Assembly (NCBI GenBank): GCA_019308625.1
Contig: JAFDHU010000035.1
Span: 1-8,904 of the forward strand
Length of the DNA: 8,904 nucleotides
Direction of reading: 5' to 3'
Source of the DNA: Deltaproteobacteria bacterium
Lineage (GTDB): Bacteria; Desulfobacterota; Desulfobaccia; Desulfobaccales; 0-14-0-80-60-11
This document shows, in pieces, positions 1-4,614 of the stretch. Position 1 is the stretch's first letter; each line of letters opens with the position of its first letter. Position numbers and translations under genes: made by a program. The notes below the pieces were generated by a model. It saw nothing but the letters and a program-made list of their open reading frames with translations, was not told the DNA's origin and did no database searches.

Positions 1-206
1 TGGCGGTCCAGGCGCTGGGCCGCAGGAATATGTGGGTGAACCGGGTAGGAGTATTTCATATTCCCTGAGAGGGGCGGGGACCCTCAGTTAAACCTCGGCT
101 TTAAAATTCTTTAAACTGATTATTTCTTTTGCTCCTGGAAAAACCGGATAAGGAAGTCGTCAAACCAGGCACCTTATCGGAAGGGTCTACCCCCCCCTCA
201 CCCCGG

Positions 207-237
207 CCCTCTCCCCCCGGGAACCGGGGGGAGAGGG
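207..237. repeat. Perfect 14-bp hairpin within the repeat element
   Basis: CCCTCTCCCCCCGG (207-220) and CCGGGGGGAGAGGG (224-237) pair without mismatch around a GAA loop. There is no T-run on either side, so it is not a classical intrinsic terminator. Confidence 0.85.
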
Positions 238-273
238 GGCTTTCCCGGTGATTCTCCCCCGGATTCTCTTTAC

Positions 274-302
274 TCCCCTCTCCCCCTATGGGGGAGAGGG
301 GA
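274..302. repeat. Perfect 13-bp hairpin within the repeat element
   Basis: TCCCCTCTCCCCC (274-286) pairs with GGGGGAGAGGGGA (290-302) around a TAT loop. Confidence 0.85.
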
Positions 303-322
303 AGTATGGGGGAGAGGGGAAG
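287..322. repeat. 18-bp tandem duplication
   Basis: TATGGGGGAGAGGGGAAG occurs twice head to tail, at 287-304 and 305-322, without mismatch. The right arm of the second hairpin has therefore been duplicated, so two right arms could compete for one left arm. Confidence 0.9.
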
Positions 323-429
323 GGTGAGGGGGAATTCTCCAAGATTTCCCCCCACCCTGAAAGCCGAATATCGGAACTAAGGACATAATCGGATTCTTTA
401 ATTCTTTCCCGGCCGGATGGAAGCGGTTG

Positions 430-1227
430 CTACACCCGCTCCAGCTTCTCGGGCTTATAGGTTATGGGCTGGATTTTGTCCTGCACCTCCTCCCGGAGGA
501 GTTGTAGGTCTGCGGAGGACCAGGTCCGCTCGGAGGGAAGACAGCGCAGCTCCGCCTCCCGGTGCTCCACCGTGCTGAACCCGGAGAGGATGCCCCGGCG
601 CTGGTAGTAAATTTCCTGATAATGCCAATCCTCGTCCCCCACCACCAGGGCATAGCAGAATCCGCCGTACACCGTCTCCAGGAGCTTGGCTTCCCGAACC
701 GGCTGGTCGGTGATGAGATTAACGCTCCCCTTCTCCAGGTCGGCCTCCTGATAATGCCCCGCCACCAGGCAGACCAGGTCACTGACAATCACTTCCCGCT
801 TGGCTAGGGGACGACGGAGTCGGGAGGTGACGAAATCCAGGACGGTGCGCTGATTGGCCTCGTCCACCGCCGAGAATTTCCTTAATTCCAGGCTGCCATG
901 GGAATGAATCCAGCCGTTGATTACCAGGTCAGGGGGAAGGGCTTCATGATAGGTGGCGATTTTCTCCGAGGTAAGCCTGGCGTATTCCAGGACGTTTTCC
1001 TCATTGCGGGGCAGACCGATGTCAATGATGACTTCCGGTTGCTCCCGGGCCGCCAAGGTAAAGCCATACCACTCAAAGCTTTCCTGGAAAAGCTCCCGCA
1101 CCAGTTTGCAGATTTTGAAGGCCTTGTCCAGAGCGAAGCGGGTGATGGAGATGTCCTGGGGCAGGGTGGCCAGCACAATTTCCCAGGGTTCCCGCCGCTT
1201 CAAACCGGTCAGGGATTTGAATCTCAT
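430..1227 (-). CDS. JAMM/JAB (MPN+) zinc metalloprotease, predicted deubiquitinase-like
   Basis: A 265-aa protein with a complete JAMM active site: the general-base Glu52 in FEWYGF, then VINGWIHSHG with His108 and His110, then Ser119 and Asp122 (HxH-x8-S-x2-D). The spacing between the second His and Ser is one residue longer than the usual seven. The preceding helix (ITRFALDKAFKICKLVREL, about 28-46) and the strand before HSH fit the MPN fold. JAMM enzymes cleave isopeptide or peptide bonds after the Gly-Gly of ubiquitin-like proteins, as in Rpn11, CBASS Cap3 and bacterial ISG15-like systems. About 140 residues follow the motif, including a second strand-rich part (YALVVGDEDWHYQEIYYQ) and a charged helical tail. 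Its ATG overlaps the ClpX-like stop by 4 bp, and it is the last gene of the operon. Likely tasks are trimming the tail of the 129-aa protein and/or removing the modifier while the AAA+ partner pulls on substrate. The family is firm; substrate is inferred. Confidence 0.88.
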   Translation of the reverse strand: MRFKSLTGLKRREPWEIVLATLPQDISITRFALDKAFKICKLVRELFQESFEWYGFTLAAREQPEVIIDIGLPRNEENVLEYARLTSEKIATYHEALPPDLVINGWIHSHGSLELRKFSAVDEANQRTVLDFVTSRLRRPLAKREVIVSDLVCLVAGHYQEADLEKGSVNLITDQPVREAKLLETVYGGFCYALVVGDEDWHYQEIYYQRRGILSGFSTVEHREAELRCLPSERTWSSADLQLLREEVQDKIQPITYKPEKLERV

Positions 1228-2327
1228 CCCAGCCGCTCCTGCACGTAATGGCGGTCAACGACCAGCTTGCCGGTGAAAGTGCCGGGGAGTCGGTACATGT
1301 CTTCCAGGAGGATGCGGTGCAGGATGCTGATAAGGCCCCGGGCGCCGGTGCCCTCCTGTTTAGCCTGCTCGGCCACCATTCTCAAGGCCTCGTGGTCAAA
1401 TTCCAGGTCAATGTCCCAGGCGGCGAGGTCGTGACGGTAGGCCAGCAGAGGGCTGTCCGCGCTTCTGGTCAGGATGTCCATGAGCTCCTGGAGGGTCAGC
1501 GGGCCATACACCACCTTCACCGGGAACCGGGCTATGAGCTGGCGTTCCATGCCGAAGGACACCAAGTCCTCATTCAGCAGAAAATTCTGCCACTCGCCAG
1601 ACAGGTTGTGCTTGACCATGCGGCGTTTGACGATGTTTTTCAGGTCCTCAAACACCCCGCCGGCGATGAACAGGACATGTTTGGTGGAAATGGAGACCCT
1701 TTCTTGGCCCCATTCAAAGGTGTTTTCAATGCCCTCCACCAAGCGCAGCAGGCCCTTTTGGACGCCCTTGCCGGACACATCCCGGGTGCTGACGGCTTCC
1801 GCGGCGATTTTGTCAATTTCGTCCAGATACACGATGCCCATTTGGGACACCAAGGGGTTGCCCCCGCTGGCCACCAGGAGGTCCACCAGGATGTCTGTAA
1901 CGTTTTGCCCCACATAGCCCACTTCGCTGAACTTGGTCATGTCCTCCACCACGAAGGGCACGCCCACTTGCTGGGAGAAAGTCTCGGCGGTGTAGGTTTT
2001 GCCCACCCCGGTGGGACCGATGATCAGGATATTGGCCTTGGGAGTGCGGGTGTTTTTCAGGGCCAAGGCCAAATCGCCTTTGTATTCCCCCAGCACTTGC
2101 TTGAGTGCGGTGGCCAGGCGCCGGTAGTGAAAGGCGATGGCGGTGGCGATGATTTTTTTGCCCCGTTCCTGCCCGATGACAAACTTGTCTACTTCGGATT
2201 TGAGTTCCGCCGGGGTCTTGTTGAATTCCAGGATATGCTGAATGGTGCCGAGAGTTTTCAGCTCCCGGGCGGCGTCCAGTTTTTCCTGGATGCGACGACG
2301 GCTTTGTTCGGAGACGCCGAATTTCAT
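1224..2327 (-). CDS. ClpX-related AAA+ unfoldase lacking zinc domain and IGF loop
   Basis: A 367-aa Clp/Hsp100 class II-type ATPase that would unfold or translocate proteins with ATP. Seen in order: basic helical N-terminus (1-40) without cysteines, where ClpX has its C4 zinc domain; the ClpX-type entry VIGQE (50-54); Walker A GPTGVGKT (104-111, K110); pore loop GYVG (137-140, Tyr138), which grips substrate in ClpX; Walker B IVYLDEIDK with D169 and E170; the ClpX hallmark TRDVSGKGVQ near 181-190; sensor 1 region LFIAGG; arginine finger R267 in ARFPV; sensor 2 GTGARGL with R330. Between the sensor 1 region and LVSFG the segment is about 15 residues shorter than in E. coli ClpX. No [LIV]GF tripeptide is there, so ClpP docking is unlikely. 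The stop overlaps the start of the JAMM gene (ATGA), so the two are probably made together. Not the housekeeping ClpX. HslU is less likely given the ClpX-type motifs. Confidence 0.9.
   Translation of the reverse strand: MKFGVSEQSRRRIQEKLDAARELKTLGTIQHILEFNKTPAELKSEVDKFVIGQERGKKIIATAIAFHYRRLATALKQVLGEYKGDLALALKNTRTPKANILIIGPTGVGKTYTAETFSQQVGVPFVVEDMTKFSEVGYVGQNVTDILVDLLVASGGNPLVSQMGIVYLDEIDKIAAEAVSTRDVSGKGVQKGLLRLVEGIENTFEWGQERVSISTKHVLFIAGGVFEDLKNIVKRRMVKHNLSGEWQNFLLNEDLVSFGMERQLIARFPVKVVYGPLTLQELMDILTRSADSPLLAYRHDLAAWDIDLEFDHEALRMVAEQAKQEGTGARGLISILHRILLEDMYRLPGTFTGKLVVDRHYVQERLG
1236..1240 (-). promoter_or_regulatory. Ribosome binding site of the JAMM gene
   Basis: AGGAG on the minus strand, 8 nt before the ATG at 1227, lying inside the end of the ClpX-like gene. 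It supports the ATGA-overlap start. Confidence 0.65.
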
Positions 2328-2334
2328 GTGCAGT

Positions 2335-2853
2335 TTACCGCTCCTCCCTGTGGGTGAGCGCATTCAGCCGGTCCAGCAGGCTTTCCCAGAATTCCCCAGG
2401 GACCGAGGAATTGGACCCGGCCGCGAGGCGCTGTAGTGCGGTGATTTTCCGGCTGACCAGTTCCCGGGCCACCAAGGTGCGGAAATGCACCCCCGCCAGA
2501 ATATGCGGATCAAGGTCCGGATTCAGCCGGAAGAGAGGCCCGGCCAGCAACAGTTCCTCCGGACAGTGGGCAAATCGGAGATAGGGGCTCTCAGCCGCGG
2601 CCACGATTTCCTGCACCAGCCGGTACTCCTCCGGGGGGACCAGGGAAAACAGCGGCGCTACCAAAGGTCTCTTCTCCGGTGGCTCAAAAGCAGCCAGCCA
2701 TTCCTCGCCCAGGGTGAAGTTCCGAAGCCGCTCCACAAAACCCTCTTCCAGATGATACTCCCGCACCAGGACGCTGACCACCGTGAAGGTACTGCGGCGA
2801 AAGGGCTCCCTGGGCTTGGCCCGGGCCTGCTTGAAATGCTCCAGCAACTTCAT
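2335..2853 (-). CDS. Hypothetical protein of the Ubl/JAMM-type operon
   Basis: A 172-aa protein that I do not recognise. It looks soluble: no signal peptide, no membrane segment and a single Cys (C97), so it is not a RING or other zinc-binding E3. A weak internal duplication is visible: APLFSLVPPEEYRLVQEIV (66-84) resembles GPLFRLNPDLDPHILAGVH (105-123), each followed by predicted helix. The C-terminal 40 residues look helical and charged. The ATG lies 1 bp after the stop of the E2-like gene. GGAGGTG is present but about 19 nt away, so translation probably depends on coupling. Its position between the E2-like protein and the unfoldase makes it a candidate adaptor or structural subunit, which is inference only. 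Confidence 0.8.
   Translation of the reverse strand: MKLLEHFKQARAKPREPFRRSTFTVVSVLVREYHLEEGFVERLRNFTLGEEWLAAFEPPEKRPLVAPLFSLVPPEEYRLVQEIVAAAESPYLRFAHCPEELLLAGPLFRLNPDLDPHILAGVHFRTLVARELVSRKITALQRLAAGSNSSVPGEFWESLLDRLNALTHREER
2341..2348 (-). promoter_or_regulatory. Ribosome binding site deciding the start of the ClpX-like gene
   Basis: GGGAGGAG on the minus strand, inside the last codons of the 172-aa gene, 13 nt before the ATG at 2327. The upstream in-frame ATG at 2363 has no comparable site and would overlap the preceding gene by 29 bp. I therefore choose 2327 as the start. Confidence 0.6.
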
Positions 2854-2854
2854 A

Positions 2855-4024
2855 TTAGAAGAAAATGTTTTTCACCTCCACTTCCCCTGAAATGATTTTG
2901 GGGTCATCCGGGGCCACTCTGTAATCGTCGAAGTCAATGGTCTGCATTTGGCGGACCCGGTCCAGGCTATGGTAGCCATTGCGGCGCCTAGGGTTATAGC
3001 CATAATATAAGGTGTGGATACCGGCTTCCAGGGCCTGGATGACGCCAGCGGCGCTGAATCTCAAGGGTGCCGGAAAGTCTTTGGGCAGGCAGATGTACTG
3101 GCCAGGAGCGTGGCGATACAGAAAAGGGTGCTTATAACGATCGATGACAAAAGGCCTGAGCTGCCCGAAAGTGGATACCGCCACCCGGCAGTCGGGAAAG
3201 ATGTAAGGCCGGCCGTAAAAGTCCTTTAGGGCGTAAACGCCGGTGCGCTTGTAGATCAGGTATTCGTTTTTTTGAGAGCGCAGGCGGACGAAGCCGAAGC
3301 CGTCCACTTCCAGGGTGCCATACTCGGCCAGGTAGGTCAGCAGCCCGGCATGCCGGCGGTAAAGTTCGCCCCATTTTTCCTGTTCGGCCAGGACGGCAGC
3401 CAGACGCTCCCGTTCCTGGATGGCGATTCTGGTGGCCAGGGCTCGAAAGAACCACTTCCGCAGGACTTCCGCTGTTATCAGACCCGCAGGCGGCGGCCCC
3501 GGGTCGGCCGCAGCCAGTTGGGCCAGGTGGGCCACCGCGCCCCGGAGCCTGCGGTTCCCTGGCAGGTGTCCCTCCCGCCGGGTATAAGAGGCTGGAAGCT
3601 GAACCTGTTCCTCCAGCAGCCTGAGGACGTCCTCCCGTTCCAGCCCCTGACGGGTCAGGGAGTCCCGGCGTCGCAAAAAATACGGCATGATCTGGAACAG
3701 GATAACCGCCAGCTTGGGATCCAGGAGATGGTGAGCACCGTCTTCCACCCCATTCAGGACGGCCCGGTGCTGCTGCTTCCAGGAGGCAGGATCAACAGAG
3801 GCGTAATTTTCCAGCAGGGAGGTCAGGCGGATGGTCCTGACGAAGGGCTTTCCCTGAACTTCCACCACCAGGGGCCCGGTGGCGCCGGAGCAGTCAGCCG
3901 GAGAGAAATGACTCGGCGGACGGGTTTGCAGTTCCTGGGCAATGGCCGGGTCAAACATCAACGGCAGGTATAACCAGTCCCCTGCCACCCACAGATTAAT
4001 CTCAGGGTTCCACAGCCGCAGCAT
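2855..4024 (-). CDS. Candidate E2-like (UBC-fold) conjugating protein with long N-terminal extension
   Basis: A 389-aa protein from the ATG at 4024 (a TTG at 4027 is an alternative start). Neither has a clear Shine-Dalgarno, and the gene starts 8 bp after the preceding stop, suggesting translational coupling. The C-terminal part (about 235-350) carries an E2-like signature. Strands around VAVSTFGQLRPFVIDRY lead to His299-Pro300, then GQYICL with Cys312 as the candidate catalytic cysteine, then a helix (FSAAGVIQALEAGIHTL). This matches the canonical E2 order of HPN, G-x-ICL and following helix. HPF replaces HPN and the His-to-Cys distance is 13 rather than about 10. Several prokaryotic E2 families also lack the Asn. 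The first ~230 residues are mostly unassigned, helix- and Arg-rich, and about as long as a whole typical E2 (~150 aa) plus half. Context with a JAMM protease and a possible Ubl supports the call, but fold searches are needed for certainty. Confidence 0.55.
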   Translation of the reverse strand: MLRLWNPEINLWVAGDWLYLPLMFDPAIAQELQTRPPSHFSPADCSGATGPLVVEVQGKPFVRTIRLTSLLENYASVDPASWKQQHRAVLNGVEDGAHHLLDPKLAVILFQIMPYFLRRRDSLTRQGLEREDVLRLLEEQVQLPASYTRREGHLPGNRRLRGAVAHLAQLAAADPGPPPAGLITAEVLRKWFFRALATRIAIQERERLAAVLAEQEKWGELYRRHAGLLTYLAEYGTLEVDGFGFVRLRSQKNEYLIYKRTGVYALKDFYGRPYIFPDCRVAVSTFGQLRPFVIDRYKHPFLYRHAPGQYICLPKDFPAPLRFSAAGVIQALEAGIHTLYYGYNPRRRNGYHSLDRVRQMQTIDFDDYRVAPDDPKIISGEVEVKNIFF

Positions 4025-4032
4025 CAAATAAT

Positions 4033-4422
4033 CTACCGGTAGCCCGGCGGCCGTCCGAGCCCGCCTTCCTGGGGCTTGATGGCCCGGATCGGTACATAAA
4101 GGTATTTCTCGCCGGCTTCGGTCTCTTCCACCACCGCGGATTCCAAAGGGGAGCCTTGGACCTCCCGACCGCGTACCAACAATTTGCCCCCTTGAAGCTG
4201 ACGGTGGATGTCTTCCAGGATCATCTGCTCCTCAATGCTGAGGTTGCGACGGCTCAAGGCGTCCTCGGCCAGCTCCTTGAGGGAGAGGTGCTCATAGTCG
4301 CCGGGCTCAAACACTACCACCAGCCCTTCCGCTGCCTGGCCCGGCAGGATTTCCAAAACCAGGGGGAGTCTCTCCCGACGCTTTTCCGGGCGCTTGGCCT
4401 TTTCCAGCTGGGTAACGGTCAT
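4033..4422 (-). CDS. Small protein, candidate ubiquitin-like modifier with Gly-Gly near the C-terminus
   Basis: A 129-aa protein not recognised by overall sequence. After a basic N-terminus (about residues 8-18, KAKRPEKRRER) it shows a strand (LPLVLEIL, 19-26), a second strand (GLVVVFEPGD, 33-42), a helix (LSLKELAEDAL, 46-56), a longer helical insert (62-76), a strand (KLLVRGREV, 80-88) and a last strand (KYLYVPIRAI, 106-115). This order and spacing resemble a beta-grasp ubiquitin fold. The segment EPGDYEHLSLKEL can be laid against ubiquitin's EPSDTIENVKAKI by eye. The C-terminus runs PQEGG (G120, G121) plus an 8-residue tail, LGRPPGYR. Many ubiquitin-like proteins are made with such a tail, which a protease removes to expose Gly-Gly, and a JAMM protease is in the same operon. 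No Cys, signal peptide or membrane segment is present. First gene of the operon. The gene call is firm; the Ubl assignment is inference and could be wrong. Confidence 0.45.
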   Translation of the reverse strand: MTVTQLEKAKRPEKRRERLPLVLEILPGQAAEGLVVVFEPGDYEHLSLKELAEDALSRRNLSIEEQMILEDIHRQLQGGKLLVRGREVQGSPLESAVVEETEAGEKYLYVPIRAIKPQEGGLGRPPGYR

Positions 4423-4548
4423 ATATGCTCCCTAGGCTGCTTAAACTTCCTGGTGGAGATTAGTTGTTTTCAGAGCTGGTTTCCGATTCCTTCCAGGATG
4501 TTCTCAACTCATCTTGAAAATTAACATTTTTCTAAATTTTTTAACTAA
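4423..4548 (-). other. Long 5' leader of the five-gene cluster
   Basis: About 125 nt separate the predicted transcription start from the first ATG. The promoter-proximal half is AT-rich. Short complementary segments occur: TCCTGG/CCAGGA (4448-4453 with 4493-4498) and ATTAGTT/AACTAAT (4459-4465 with 4543-4549). I recognise no known riboswitch consensus. A 7-codon ATG...TGA reading frame exists but has no ribosome binding site. Function unknown. Confidence 0.3.
4428..4433 (-). promoter_or_regulatory. Ribosome binding site of the 129-aa gene
   Basis: AGGGAG on the minus strand, 5 nt before the ATG at 4422. It supports this ATG as the start of the first gene in the cluster. Confidence 0.75.
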
Positions 4549-4554
4549 TTACCA

Positions 4555-4583
4555 ATTATAAAAGCATAAACTGGCCCTGTCAA
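4555..4583 (-). promoter_or_regulatory. Consensus sigma-70 promoter for the five-gene cluster
   Basis: On the minus strand the -35 box TTGACA (4578-4583) and the -10 box TATAAT (4555-4560) both match the consensus exactly and are separated by 17 bp (4561-4577). Transcription would start near 4548, in an AT-rich stretch. It lies just downstream of the hdrA stop and points at the 129-aa gene, which marks the five genes as a separate transcription unit. A consensus promoter predicts strong basal expression unless a repressor or the long leader restrains it. No operator was identified. Confidence 0.85.
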
Positions 4584-4614
4584 GCAGGGGAAAGGGGGCG
4601 GTGATCTCAGGGCC
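4573..4614 (-). repeat. Inverted repeat across the hdrA stop codon and the next promoter
   Basis: GGCCCTG (4573-4579) and CAGGGCC (4608-4614) are perfect 7-bp complements separated by 28 nt. On the minus strand the hairpin begins inside the last codons of hdrA, spans its TGA, and ends in the spacer of the downstream sigma-70 promoter. It is followed by AGTTTATGCTTTT. It may act as a weak terminator for the hdrA transcript, but the large loop and broken T-run make this doubtful. Confidence 0.3.

Larger units (their letters stand above)
193..332. repeat. GC-rich palindromic intergenic repeat element (REP/BIME-like)
   Basis: Outer arms CCCCCTCACCC (193-203) and GGGTGAGGGGG (322-332) are perfect 11-bp inverted repeats. 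They enclose two strong hairpins built on the same CCCTCTCCCCC motif. Elements of this sequence type are common as scattered intergenic repeats in many GC-rich proteobacterial genomes. A role in transcript 3'-end protection for the operon ending at 430 is possible. Confidence 0.75.
1..429. other. Gene-poor region downstream of the JAMM gene
   Basis: No convincing complete gene here. It holds the palindromic element described separately and AT-richer flanks. A bulged hairpin, CCGGATAAGG with CCTTATCGG (about 144-180), lies just left of the element. At the very edge two alternative fragments are open: a plus-strand end reading ...NRVGVFHIP, stop at 66-68, or a minus-strand start at 59 reading MKYSYPVHPHIP. 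With under 70 bases neither can be preferred. No intrinsic terminator with a T-run follows the JAMM stop on the minus strand. Confidence 0.5.

Noticed and set aside
101..355. 84-aa minus-strand frame over the repeat region
   Set aside because: Its Pro/Leu/Ser repeats are a translation of the CCCTCTCCCCC hairpins, with no ribosome binding site.
1..429. CRISPR array in the repeat region
   Set aside because: The repeats are inverted and immediately tandem, without unique spacers of constant length.
1224..2327. Housekeeping clpX
   Set aside because: The zinc domain and IGF loop are missing, no clpP, tig or lon neighbour is present, and it overlaps a JAMM gene.
1248..2357. 369-aa open frame on the plus strand opposite the ClpX-like gene
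   Set aside because: No recognisable motif, and the opposite strand carries an intact AAA+ protein.
2335..2853. RING-type E3 in the operon
   Set aside because: The protein has a single cysteine, so it cannot form a zinc-binding RING or treble clef.
4423..4548. Seven-codon leader peptide in the 5' leader
   Set aside because: No Shine-Dalgarno and no regulatory codon run, so attenuation by it is not supported.
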